From the NCBI GenBank assembly GCA_036346255.1, contig CM070638.1, forward strand, positions 35,898,394 to 35,962,393: a stretch of 64,000 bases of DNA. Reading direction: 5' to 3'. This DNA is from Ampelocalamus luodianensis (taxonomy: Eukaryota; Streptophyta; Magnoliopsida; Poales; Poaceae). Position 1 is the stretch's first letter, and each line of letters starts with the position of its first letter. The notes below the pieces were generated by a model. The model was not told the origin of the DNA, ran no database searches, and was given only the letters and a program-made list of their open reading frames with translations. Shown here one piece after another: positions 1 through 11,632 of the stretch. The position numbers were made by a program, and so were the translations under genes.

Positions 1-2690
1 AAATGAAACATAGAAACATGAACTGTTTTAAAGATTGAAATCCCTGGCTGTCGATGACTATCCTTCCATTAGGAGCATGCCCTGTAAGTACTAGGCGGAG
101 ATAGAGCAGAGTGGATATTTCTTTGAGTATGTTGATATCAATTTCTTCCATTCTTGAGATGTAGAGTTCTAGGTGTTTGAGATTGACAAACGTGCTCATC
201 CATTCTGGCACCCTAGAAAGAGTTTTCGTAATGACAAATTTTCGGAGATGTTGAAGAGCGAAGCATGAAACCATCGATGAATCTTGAATGAAATTTTCAT
301 CACCTCTGTAACCAAATGAGAGTGCCTGAAGGTTGTGTCTGCCCAACTCGCAAAGAGAACAGAGCAAAGCTTCCCTATATCTCCACCCATAGCTTTCCAT
401 CTCAACAGGGTCTTCCACAGTTATTGAAAGCTCTCTCAGGTTTGTCAGCCAGCTAAGTTCTTCAACCAATCTTATTGAGTTGCTTGCGATGAAGACATGG
501 GACAGTTCTTCTAGACATTGCATATTTCCAACTATTTCTGGTAGCTTCGTTGTAACACTCACATACAGACAAACTAGTTTTCGCAATCGAACAATAGTCT
601 CTGGAAGTACTTGTATAGAACACGATCTTACGTCTATTATCTCTAAATGTTGTAAGTTCCCAATTTGGTCAGGAAGTGCACTTATCAATTTAGAATGGAG
701 AACCAGATACCTCAACTGAAGCATACTTCCTATACATTCAATATGGTGGTTCTCCAGCAAATCACAATAAAATAAGTCCAACACACGCAAAGCTTGGAAG
801 TTCGAAATATTGGCTAGTTGCTTACCAATCCCAAAGATGCTGAATGAACGAACACAAGATTGGTTTGTTATGGTTGTTGGCACTACTAAATCTTCTGAAC
901 TATTGAACTGGAGGGATAATCGACGAACCTTTTTTGTCAAAGAGCTGCACCTCTGTCCATCTATTATGGTAACAAAATTATCTTCAGTTGACATAGATAT
1001 GATAATGTTGTGCACCAAGTCATGGACTTGACAATATTGTACACTGCCATCATACGCAATGCCCACGGGTAAGATCATACCTCTATTAGTAAGATCATTA
1101 AAGTAACTCTGAGCTACTTGGTCCAATCGCTTACCCCTCTCTTCAGCAATAAATCCTTCAGCTATCCATCTCCTTTTTAATCTTTCTGTGTATATCTTAT
1201 AATCCTCTGGATATATACTTAAATATAACAAACAACTCTTCAAATGCTGAGGAAGATCATAGAAGCTAAGCAACAATATCTTTCTCATTCCTTGTAAATT
1301 ATGACTATTTTCAAGCGCTGAGCCAATAGAGTTTAGTACCAACTCCCACTCATCCTTTATGTCAGATTTGGTAGCCAACAAACCAGCAATATGAAGTATG
1401 GCTAATGGCAAACCACCACATTTTCTTAAAATTCCTTTGGTAAGTTCTTCTAAATGTGAGGGACAACTATGCTCACTGTGAAAAATTCTTTTAAAAAACA
1501 ACCTTTTGGAGTCACTTTCACTTAATGGTTTGACGCGGTAAATTTGGCCTTTGAAGCTAGAGCAACATGATGCGGCTACATCAACAATACGTGTAGCTGT
1601 AATTATTCCACTACCAGAATTATTCTCAGGTAACACACACTTCAAGATCTCCCAAGCTGATATGCTCCAGATATCATCAATGACAATTAAATACCTATTA
1701 GCAAAAATCGGTACAATAAGTATAAATATGAACAACAACAAAAAGATGAAGACATGAATTAATTTTAGAAAACTATTTTTTTGACAAAAGGATCATTAAT
1801 CGAGTTAGATTTTACTTAGAATATATCTAGTATAAGCTGTAGCATCAAATTATTCTATCTGCGCACACAAACCTCTTGTCATGAAGAAATTCTCTAATTT
1901 TGTTGATGAGATTCCGCTCATCATCCCACATGTTACCAGCAGTACCAAGTCCAGAAAGTAGATCCAGAAGAATCCTCTTCATGTCTGGTCTTTGAGATAC
2001 AAACACAAAAGCCGCACAATCAAATTGGCCTTTTATTTTTTGATACACTTGGTTGGCAAGAGTGGTTTTGCCCAAACCTCCAAATCCTACGATAGACACC
2101 ATTCTGAGTTGTTTCCCAAATCCACCATCTGTCCTCTCCTCAATTAGCAACTTGATAATTTTGTCCCTCGGGCCATCGATACCCACAAGTCCACCTACCT
2201 CAGCATAGAGTGCTGGTAGACGAGGGTCGATGGCTATATCACTAGCCATGGAAAAAGACTCATCAAGCTTATACCTTTTTCTGCGGTCGCTCACCTCAAG
2301 AACTTGATTCTTGAGTTCTCCAATCTCTTCAGCAATAGTACAGTTTGAAACCAGTTCCCTCAGCTTCCGGATGTTGTTGATGACAAACCCCTTGATGCCT
2401 GTAGGCTCATCAGATTTTTCAACCCGAATCATGAAAGCATCAACGATGTCCTCGATGTCATAGGCTAGCTCCCGCACCTCCTTCATCCAAGTCCTCACTT
2501 GCAAGTCAGGATCATTCAACATCGCGTACTTCTGCATGACGGCATTCATGCTGCTCAGCTCATTTCGTAGGAACCACACATCCTTCTCTATCCTTTTGTT
2601 CTTGGCATACTCTTTCTCCAACATAGTAGCGAGCTTGCCGAGGAGTGAGTCCATCACTCCTGTAGAAGCGCTCACCAGTGCACCGGCCAT
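1..2690 (-). CDS. CC-NB-ARC-LRR disease-resistance protein, 3' end beyond the left edge
   Basis: This is an intracellular immune receptor of the plant CNL type. Exon 1 is 2690-1873, an intron occupies 1872-1695 (GT..AG, phase 2, splitting an Arg codon), and exon 2 runs from 1694 off the window. I translated exon 2 to the edge and found no stop, giving about 837 codons so far. An Rx-type coiled-coil N-terminus (about 1-130) contains EDIVD at 80-84. The P-loop GFGGLGKTT is at about 202-210. Kinase-2 YLIVIDDIW (274-282) begins right after the splice, which confirms the junction. GLPLA is at 367-371 and the MHD position reads VHD (496-498). LRRs follow from about residue 550. A shorter read-through of the intron ends at 1845 and is not the real product. 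The start is the first ATG, and the N-terminus fits the family. The gene looks functional, but its 3' end is not visible. Confidence 0.95.
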
Positions 2691-2722
2691 GATTTAACCT
2701 TAATTTCTCAGCTGGAAGGGCA

Positions 2723-3218
2723 GTGTTAGCACCCAGGAGAACACCACACGAGAACTACACACAACGCACGCACACGTGAACACACACGGAAGCAATAATC
2801 ACACACGCACAAGCTATGCAGAAACTCTATGGAAGCAAGACTAGGAGATCGACTAGAACCAAAGCACGTAGACAAACTCACGCGCTAGGTGGCAAGCAAC
2901 TAGTGGATGCACAACTCATGTGGACACAAGAAGAACATACGCTGGAAGCTAGCTCACGCATGTACTCAAAACGATATGATGATGTACACGCTCACGGAAG
3001 TAATATTCGGCGGAGAGATTTTTTTGGTGCTGCATAGGACAGCGTTTTCTGTTTTTCTATTGCTTCAATTTAAAACACCTCTGATTATTTGTCCTTTTAA
3101 AGACTACGTAACTTATTAACCAAGTCAAAAACTAAATATGGAAAATTTAAATATGAAAAGCTTAAACATAGAAAATAAATTAATTTGATCCGATGCTGAT
3201 TGCATTAGGATCCTAACA
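2723..3218. mobile_element. Possible copia LTR (solo or truncated) just upstream of the NLR
   Basis: The stretch starts TGTTAGCACCCAGG only about 30 bases upstream of the NLR start codon and could end at the TAACA near 3218. Around 2950-3050 it resembles the LTR region at 13245-13400: both have a CTCACGCA..GTAC stretch followed by TTTTGGTGCTGCA. I see no matching target-site duplication, so the boundaries are tentative. If correct, part of the NLR 5' leader or promoter is transposon-derived. The alternative is that this is ordinary promoter sequence with chance similarity. Confidence 0.35.
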
Positions 3219-3848
3219 TCTATTACTTGGCAAGTCTAGATTAGTTTTCAACAGGCAGTAGCAACATGTAAGATGATGAACAAGAAAGAGATGTGAACAT
3301 GTGCACCCAGGGAAGAGAACATATATCGACCCTCCATTATTAGACTTCTTGGAACCTGGACTTAGCCAAGTCAAGGTCCTAGCTTTGTTTTTTTCTTTGT
3401 TCGCAAAGAAGTCCTAGCTTTGATTTATTGGATGCCTTCTTTATTCTTGTGCATGCATTTCCAACCACCCAAGTGTCGAATAGAAAACAGTATTAGTTGC
3501 CGCTGTTTTAGTGCACAAAATTAGTCAGAAAAGTAAATGGAACAATTTGAGTCTTCAGATCCAGAACTCGTTGTGTGGTTGCTAAGAATGTGTGGTCTGA
3601 GATATCTCATCTTTGACATTGATATGGGCTGGTTTTTTTTCTTTTACTCACTAGCCAGGTGCTGGAGTCACAACAATCATTCAATTGTAAATATATTCTG
3701 TGCTGCTGTTATGTGCAGTATTTGGAGATTGAGAACCTTGATGGTGTTTCAAAATATCTCTTATCTTTGACATGATGTGGTCTGCGATTTTGACTCAGTA
3801 ACCTTCGCAAGATCATACCATCAGCTGTTTGCTGAGAAGGTGGCGGTC
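3219..3848. other. Intergenic, no gene seen
   Basis: AT-rich sequence with no coding signal, repeat structure or transposon end that I can support. The short open frame at 3537-3770 has no recognisable domain. Confidence 0.5.
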
Positions 3849-3977
3849 TGTCGGTGAGTTTGTATTAGACTCTATTAGACTCTAATATAAAAGTTGTATT
3901 AGAGTCGGATTTAATTTTTGAACTATAAATAAAGGATGTGGGAGTGGAATACACATAATTATTTTTCAAAAACTACA
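3849..3977 (+). repeat. Left LTR of the decayed copia
   Basis: It begins TGTCGGTGAG and ends AAAACTACA. It shares the core TATTAGAGTC..TTTAAT..TATAAATAAAG with 11517-11632. It has an extra short tandem copy of ATTAGACTCT compared with the right LTR. TATAAATAAA is a plausible TATA/poly(A) signal. Confidence 0.75.
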
Positions 3978-3991
3978 TGGTATTAGAGCCA
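3978..3991 (+). other. Primer binding site (tRNA-iMet type)
   Basis: TGGTATTAGAGCCA abuts the left LTR. The plant LTR-element primer site complementary to initiator Met tRNA is TGGTATCAGAGCCA, so there is one mismatch. It fixes the left LTR as the 5' LTR. Confidence 0.8.
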
Positions 3992-4171
3992 TCATCGAAA
4001 CCGAACCCTAACCATAACACGTCGTTAAACCTCAGCCGCGGTCGTCTCTAGTCGTTGTGTTCGTCATCGTCTCCACCTCTTATGACCGAGCCGCTGATGT
4101 GTCTCCTTGTACCGCCACACCTTGTGGGTGAGCACGGGTTGCAGCTGCGAGCAGATCCGGCACTTGGACGC

Positions 4172-7100
4172 TGTGGGGACCCCCGAATTATTTTCGTAAG
4201 ACCGAGGCCTCTCTGGTCTTATGAAAATAACTCTGGGCCTCAGAGAAATGAAATCCAATTTAACTCCATTTAAGTGAGAGTACCCGGCTGAGTTAGAGCA
4301 ACGAACACTATGCATACCGCTCCTCTGCGAGTACTACATGATAACCGATTCTTCAACAGCCCGGAGTCCACACTTAAACAAGTTAAAAGTGATTTCAAAA
4401 CAGCAGGTATGTGTCCCGTGTTGGCTCCCAAAGATCAACGACCAATACATACATATCCTTAACAACGTCAATCACAGTCATACAACATTCATACATTGAC
4501 ATATCAAGTAACATACGACAATACTTAAGTCTACAGCTATTACAAAAGTGGCCGACCGGACAAATTCAAAATATTACATCAAGTAGCAGCGGAAATAAGA
4601 TAAATAAACCAAAAGGTCCAGCGAGATGTGCCCAAACCCAAGGCAACCGACTGGGAGTTAGAACTAACATTCATTCGTTAGTGTCGCCTGAATCGGCGCT
4701 AACGAACTCATCGAGCGTATAGTCTTCCTCACCTGAACAAGCAGAATCTGGGTTAAGTACAAATGTACTCACAAGTCTTACACAAAGTAAAAATTATATA
4801 AATGCTAGTGGCTGTCCAAAAAATGGCTTAGTTTTGCATAAATGCACAATTTTTCATTTCCTATACCATCTAGTTTGAATTTGCCAGTTTGTAAACATTT
4901 GTTTAGTAAAAGAAGTACATATAATATTGATAGATATATTTATCAAACAATACTAAAGTGGTAGCCCACTTTGATAAACTAAAATACATGAATATCCTAT
5001 TCATGCTGAAAACCAAGTTGTAACCATGTCAAATTTTAATTATAAGTCTAATAATAATGACTCCTGAATTCAAGCGGTTGTCCGTAACTGTGGACACGGC
5101 TATTCGAATAGATTGATCACTGTAGGGGAGTACTACTTTACCTATATCGACTCGACCAGCCCGTAAGCCTCAGGATATTAACACACTTCCTATAGTATGT
5201 AGGCCGGGGAAATCGAGATTTGGTATTATTTAGCAAGAAGGTCTTATTGAGATGAGTCCCCCTTGCGAGATAAAATCCCAACCTAGTACAAATTCATATA
5301 GAAAATGCTAAGCGGGCACGCAAGTTGTGTTGGAGGGGCTAGTGTAAGGTAGTTAGTATGTTGGTAACATCCAACATAGGAAATAGTGCTCACCTGCATA
5401 TTATATATTATATTATGTTCCTATGGATCATAGGATTTCACGATCCCATGTCCTCACACCACCTGGGACTTAACCCAATAAAACCTTCCCCTTACTTAAC
5501 CAAACGATATCCATAATACCGCATGTGGTAGCATGAGTGTTACTAGAATTAACGACGTCACCAAAGTTTAGTCCTTAATGGTCCGGACAAAACTACACAT
5601 ACCCGAGTCTCGTGCACGAATGCACCCTCACTAACAACCACTTGTCCAAACCCCAAAACCTTTTTAATTTAACCAATATGGACTTAACAATCAGATTCAA
5701 GATCTGGACCAAAAGCATAAAAGGTAAGAGTGAGGTGTTTCCCACGATCAACGGGATAATCCTGTCAATCGGACTACCGAACTACTAGACTTGCATGACT
5801 AAGCGAACCCATATGTAATAGATATATCATCACAATACCTAATCTTAAGCATATTTGTAAAGGAGATATCAAGGACAAACAACAAGAGTAGGACATAACT
5901 AACTACTCACAAAAGTATCGACATATCAAAATAGCATGCAAGCAATCTCATTGTATCCCAAAATACTAATTTACAAAAACTAGCAACAATATGATGCAAA
6001 AACAAAGTTCAAATGATTCTTGCCTTGCTAGAAGTCAAGTTGTTCACTCTCGGTGGCGTAATCGTCGACTTGAGGCAATTTGGACTCTATAGAATTTAAC
6101 AACATCGAATGAACACCGAGTAAAGCCAAAATTTCAAAGTGCTAAAATGCATGAATTTTCTACAGTAGCTAGATAATGATTTTAGATGAATTTAGGTGCA
6201 AGAATTATTTCATTTGGAATTTAAATGAGAGAGTCATAGCAGTTTGAAAATCAACATTTGAGAAAAATCTGGAAAATCCGATTCTCTTACTATTCATCCA
6301 AATTAATTGTTTTGGTAAAAATTTCCAGAATAGTGGTGGAGATGAGAATTACATGGTTAGAAAGGCAATAAAAATTTATGATCAAAACAATTTGAATCAT
6401 CATATTTGGAGTTCATATGAATTTTCTATGAATTTTTGAAGTTAAGTGAATTTCTAGTACAAAAATAATTTTTTACTGAGTTAAATTCTCACATCATAAC
6501 TTTCTATAACAGAAACATATTTCCAACCTATTCCAAATTAAAGTACATTAAAAATACGAACCAATAAAATTGGTTTCACTCAATTTGGAGTCAAAATGAT
6601 TTAGTAATGAATTTTTTAAGTCATTTGAATTTACAGTGCAAAAATAACTCACTTCGGAATTTATAATTGCATTTAATACTTTTCTTACCCGAGCTTACCT
6701 AGCCTCTGACGCTGACAAGTGGGGTCCAAATGCATAGTGCCCTTTCTCATTTTAATTTCTGAATTAAATCCAAATGGATAGGTCGGGCCCTCATGTCATT
6801 GACTCGGTCCATGCAAAAGTGCATGGACCCAAAGGTCAACATGCACGGTCCACCGGTCCATGACTGTGCACTTAAGGCCTTGGGTCCACATGTCATTCTA
6901 TAACATATACCAGTATTTAAACCTCATTTTCTGCTCACGGCCCCACGCGTAAGTGACTCATTAACTCCTTTAAGACAACACTTAAATACTAGGCAATCAT
7001 TAGCACTTAATTAAATGGGATTTGCCCTAATCCCCATGCTACCGTACCGGTCAGAACAGGCCACGCATGCTTGCATTTTGGCTATGAGATTGCCCAGCGG

Positions 7101-8652
7101 CTCACCAGCGCTGTGGTCCACGCCAGACGATCTAAGGGCAGGAATGGATTCCTTGTGTCCTTACGCAGCTTAAGGTGTCAGCGGTGAGCTCGACGGTGGC
7201 CCGTAGCGGCAGCGTGCCAGAGATGGGCGGAGGGAAGCTACAGCCAAACATGCATGCAACAATAGAGCTCTGTATTGCGCTAAATGACGCTCGCACTAGC
7301 TTCTACGGTACATAGGGAACCTACCCGAGGGTTGGAGAGGTCAGAGCTCGTCGGAGGTTGGCTGGCGACGTAGAAGATGATGGCGGCGCTACGTCTTCAC
7401 GAGGGGAGGACAAATTGAGCCGAGAAACTAAAAATGGTGGTAAGGAAAGCTTTAGTGAGTGATGTAGATGGTGTCAGCGCATGGAATCGAAAAATGACTC
7501 ACTTGAATGACAATGGATAAGGAATAGGGTTGACGATCGAAAAATGGGGAAAACCTCCAAATTCCAGTGCTCCTGTGAACCAATGCACAAATTGATTGAG
7601 GGGGAATTTGATCATGCTCTAAGACATCTGGTGACGCACATGGGAGATGAAGGGACTTACTAAAATGCACAATGGCACGGTGGAGACGTGGCAGGGCGCG
7701 CTCTGGAGATAGCGAGGACAAGGTGGTGCTTTGAAGCCTACAAGCAACAATGAAGGCTCAACTTAGGTCAAACAGAAACGGCATGGCAAGAGGAAGCTAA
7801 GAGACTTGGTGGTAGGGATTTTACTAGAGAAACGAGCTTGCTCGAGCTTCTTCTTCCTCAGCCCCGAGAGGAAGAATGAGGCGAAATGGAGGAGGGCGAG
7901 GGGTTTTAGGCTCGGGCAAGGACGGAGATGGAAGCGGTGTCAACTGGCGATGCTCACGGTTGGCCAAAACGGGCGGTGGATCCACAACGTAAGCATCTCC
8001 ACAACATCTAGGACAGAACGCGGTGGAGACGTGGTGCGTGCGCTCTGCGCGTGCCTACCCTAGGAAGACGAAGCAGCTGGCAAGTAGGTCTGCCTCGTCA
8101 ATGGTACAAGAACGACTGGGTCGAAGCCTGGTGCGACTGGGTGCATTTAGTTGATTTGGTTCGATCAGGTTGCTAGGTCGGACTTGAGTCTGGTTCAAGT
8201 CCAACATTTGACTGATTGAATTCAAACACTTAGACTTTGACCATAGGTTTAAAAATAGCAAATAAATTTCTAAAATTCTAAAATCAATCAGAGAGGTTCC
8301 TGGGATGACCTAGTTCACATATAAAATTTCTACCCTCACATTTCATATTTTATTTGGTTATTTTAAATTCAAACCTAGTGAAGGTTGTTGAAATGAGTTT
8401 GAATTTTCTGTGGTTCAAGTTAAGTTCCTACAATTAGGGAAAAATTATATTTATTCATGTTAAATATTGCAAGATTTAAACAAATTATTTTCCAAGGATG
8501 ATCACAAGTTTTTATTTCTATTTTCATTTGAAGCTTCGATTTGAGTTATATGTTTAAACTTGCTTCAAAAAATTCAAATGCAAAATTTTGTGCAAATCCT
8601 CCAAAAATGACATGCATGTTCATGTGATGCATCTAAAAATGGGGATGAGACA
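4172..8652 (-). mobile_element. Gypsy solo LTR, 4.48 kb
   Basis: It starts TGTGGGGACCCCC and ends GGATGAGACA. It is flanked on both sides by GACGC (4167-4171 and 8653-8657), a 5-bp target-site duplication. Internal landmarks follow the same order as the LTRs at 50247 and 59158: an accaattatt-type start, a CTATTCGAATAG block at 5100, a GC-rich part at about 7000-8100, an AT-rich tail and GGATGATCACAAGTTT near 8495. Only one LTR copy and no internal genes are present, so the element was reduced by LTR-LTR recombination. Orientation is inferred from those LTRs. It sits in the leader of the decayed copia. Confidence 0.85.
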
Positions 8653-9299
8653 GACGCAGGGCCACTGTCGCCGCTTAGGGGCCGCCGTCGTTGGTCACCT
8701 CGGGTCACCGCCTTGGTTCCGTTGTCAGGACGTGTGTGCCGAAGAGGGAAGGCAGTAAGTCGTGGGAAGCAGGGTTTTGATCTGGATCAGTCAAAGAAGA
8801 GAGGAAGGAAGGCAAGAAGCACATGGGGTAGGAAAGAAAGGAGGTGAGAGAAGAAGGGAGAAAAAAAGTTCACTGTTTTTAAAAATTGCATGATTTGTGT
8901 AATAGTGAAGGCAAACATCGAGGTTCGGCAAAACGTTGATGCATGAAGGATTGTCGTGATCATGGAAGATACGTGCGACATATCTTGGTAGTGATTGATA
9001 TTGCTCCAGTTGTTAGAGAAGATGGCCCTGAGGAGATTGAGGCTGCGAGGAAGGATGAAGAAGTTGCAATGAGGGCGGTAGAAGAAAAGAGAGGCAGTTG
9101 TCGAGACTACTTCTCCATTGGTCACGCAAGGTGACATAAGAATCATGTTACATGACCTCTTCACGACGGGTATGATAGGTCCAAGGGTTGGTGCAGGGTT
9201 CATCTGACCTAATGCTGGAGCTGATGCCAAATGATAAAAAGTTGGAACAGAGTAAGAATTTCCTAAGTTGGTCTAGAAGGCTCAGCTAATTATGAGGAC

Positions 9300-9812
9300 A
9301 AAGGGGGTGGAGCATTACCTCGGAGGACTTGTGTTGAGCCTGTGGACAAGGCGAGCACGGATTGGAGGGTGTGGAATAACACCAACTCTGAGGTGGTGGT
9401 TTGGTTGCTAACTTCGATATCTCAATCCATCACTCGGATGGTGGAGATGATGCAAAGTGTATTAGCAATGTGGAAGATGCTGAGCAACATGTACTCCGAG
9501 GCAGGAAATATGATGATGATGGTGGAGGTCCAGGGCAAGTTGGAGGCCCTACAATAGGACAAGAAGACTGTCCAGGAGCATGCTAGTGAACTGCAGCAGC
9601 TATGGGCAGACTTACATCACTATGATCTGCTACGGTTAACATGTGCTGATGACATTGAGGCTTGGTAGGGTGTGGCTCCAATGTAGACAGGTTACCCATT
9701 TTCTGAATGGACCGAACCCAAAGTTTGATAGTAGGAGGGCTGCTATGTTTCACTTAGCAAACTTGCCTACTATAGAGAAGGCTATTTCAACTATGGTACA
9801 AGAGTAGTTTTC
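9300..9812 (+). pseudogene. Copia gag remnant
   Basis: Conceptual translation around 9342-9660 shows the copia gag signature: a D..W..W..N segment, VVVWLLTSI, EMMQSV..MWKMLSNMYS, then ELQQLWADLHHYD. The frame is broken by TAG at 9555-9557, TAG near 9667 and further stops. The match ends abruptly at about 9812, where LTR-like DNA begins. Gag would form the virus-like particle of the element; this copy cannot. Confidence 0.8.
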
Positions 9813-11235
9813 TAACATATCAATTTTTGAGTTTCAAGAATATTTTTGTGTAATTTAGCCCTCTAGAAAATTTCACCAATTTTTGTTGAATTAATAAAGC
9901 TTAAATGAGACTTTCAAATTCAAAACAATTTAATGTGATTATTCTGAATATCAAATAATTCCAAAATTATTTTATTTGAGTTCTTTGTGCTTGGGAGTAT
10001 TTTCCAAATTTTTCTAGAATTTTTCGAGTTCATTTACGACTTCTAATTTTTCATTTGCATTTTTTGTGCTTTTCTAAAATAGAAAATGTATTTAAAATCC
10101 AGGAAATCCCAGTGGGCCGCTTTCCTTTGCACGCAGCCCATTTCCTCTCTCCCTCCAGCCAGCCTACTGGCCCAATTCTACATCGTAGCCCACTCTCCCT
10201 CTCTCTCCCGCTCGTGTCCTGGCCCCACCTGCCAGCCACCCGCGCGCTACGTCCTGTCCGCGTTCGCCATTCATTCGTGCCTGGGCCCACTTGCTAGCCT
10301 TCACCACGACATGCTGCCATCATCGCCTCGGACTGTAGCTCCACCGCCACCCTATTTTGGAGTTCGTGTCGACCTCCCAGGGCTATTTAAAGCCCCAAGG
10401 ACCCTCGAAGGAGCACCCCGAGCCGCACCGCCACGTAGCGCCCTCGCCATCATCGTATTCTTTGTCTCTAGAGGAACCTCACCATCCTCTCCGTTGCTGT
10501 TTCAGTGAGCTCTGTCGCCACCATCGGGACCGCCTCGTCACCCTCGTCTCGGATCTGCCCTCGCCATCGTCGAAGCACCGCGCTAGCATCATTGTTGTCG
10601 AGCCCAAACCCTAGCCGCTGCTTCGTCCTCGCCGCTAGCCGTCTTTTCCCATCTCCAGTCGTCATGCGTCCACCGCTGAGTTCGCCATCGCCTCCGCTAC
10701 TAGATGCACCCCTCAGCGTCCGCCGCCGTAGCCCCTACTGCCGGCGACCTTGGGGACCCGAGCGTCGCTGTCATCCATGTCGTCCACGTCGTCATCCACA
10801 TCGACATCGTCGTCGCCCTGTCTGACACCTGGGAATGTACTCCTCTCTCTCACAGTCGACTCAGAGGCGGCAAGGGTGAGGGCGGCAGCAAGTAGCGATA
10901 GTGGAGGTCCGGCGAAGACACGAGCACAGTGCATTCCCGAGCTCGAAAAATCCATTTTTATCGGCGTGAGGTGGCGGGATGATGAACACTGCTGAAACAG
11001 GGCGGTGACAAGTCCACCGGACTCGAAGGAGATGAAGTCGCCGACATCACATCTGATGAACTTCGCCTCAACGCAAGTTCAGCGAGCTAAGTGACAACCT
11101 CGCAAGTTCAGGAGGCTGAGAAAGTAAAATGTAAGTCCAGGTAACAAAATGGCACAACCTCGTAAGTTCAGGGGTTGAGAAAATAAAATATGAGTTCAGG
11201 AAGCTAAATGATACAACCTCGTAAGTTCAGAGACC
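9813..11235 (+). mobile_element. Gypsy LTR-like fragment between copia gag and RNase H
   Basis: Positions 9906-10135 align well with the reverse complement of about 63760-64000 (shared stretches such as ATTTTATTTG, TTTTTCTAGAATTTTTC and AAAATAGAAAA, followed by a GC-rich promoter-like part). The family is therefore the one that ends the window, here in the opposite orientation. A TATTTAAA box is at about 10383, followed by a CG-rich transcript-like section (10400-10960). No TSD was found. The open frames in the GC-rich part have no domain and look fortuitous. Confidence 0.6.
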
Positions 11236-11255
11236 TACAGTGCAATTTTCTCAAT
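11094..11255 (+). repeat. Tandem repeat, about 60-bp unit, nearly 3 copies
   Basis: Units starting ACAACCTCG(C/T)AAGTTCAGG recur at 11094, 11154 and 11213. Each carries an internal second AAGTTCAGG-like copy. They form the right edge of the LTR-like fragment. Confidence 0.75.
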
Positions 11256-11460
11256 AATCTCTTAGTGCTGTATTGTGACAATAAATCTACAATCAACGTT
11301 GCTAACAATCTAGTACAGCATGATCGTACCAAGCAAGCTGAGATTGATAAAAATTTTCCATTAAGGAGAAGCTCAATGACAGGATGTTGAAGTTTGAGTA
11401 TATAAGTCTGGTAAACAGTTAGCTGACTGTTTTTACTAAAGGGTTAGGTTCTAGCGAGTG
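11236..11460 (+). pseudogene. Copia RNase H remnant
   Basis: Translation around 11250-11345 gives LVLYCDNKSTINVANN then VQHDRTKQAEIDKNF, the C-terminal RNase H block of copia polyproteins. The frame then degenerates and stops. It is followed by the right LTR, as expected for the 3' end of a copia pol gene. Confidence 0.8.
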
Positions 11461-11516
11461 TGCTGCAATATGTAATAAGATGAACATTATTGATATCTTC
11501 GGCCCATCTCGGAGGA

Positions 11517-11632
11517 TAACGTTAGTGAGTTCATATTAGAGTCTAATATAGAAGTTATATTAGAGTCAAATTTAATCTTTAGATTATAAATAAAGCATGC
11601 GTAGAACCACACAATTATTCTCGAAAACTACG
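11517..11632 (+). repeat. Right LTR of the decayed copia
   Basis: It shares the order of motifs with 3849-3977 (TTCATATTAGAGTCTAATATA, TATATTAGAGTC, TTATAAATAAAGCATG, CACACAATTATTCTC, AAAACTACG). The 5' end is degraded and no TSD was identified. Confidence 0.7.

Larger units (their letters stand above)
3849..11632 (+). mobile_element. Decayed Ty1/copia element with nested insertions
   Basis: Two short related LTRs (about 129 and 116 bp) bracket a copia gag remnant (about 9300-9812) and a copia RNase H remnant (about 11236-11460), all on the plus strand. A methionine-initiator tRNA primer site directly follows the left LTR. Protease, integrase and most of reverse transcriptase are missing. 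A gypsy solo LTR lies in the leader, and an LTR-like fragment separates gag from RNase H. No open frame survives, so the element is dead. The outer ends are fuzzy because the right LTR start is degraded (TAACGTTAG rather than TG). Confidence 0.75.

Noticed and set aside
1551..1757. Short plus-strand frames over the NLR gene
   Set aside because: Antisense shadows of the resistance gene exons and intron.
10055..10995. Cluster of plus-strand frames at 10.0-11.0 kb
   Set aside because: Ser/Pro/Arg-rich, no domains, within an LTR-like fragment.
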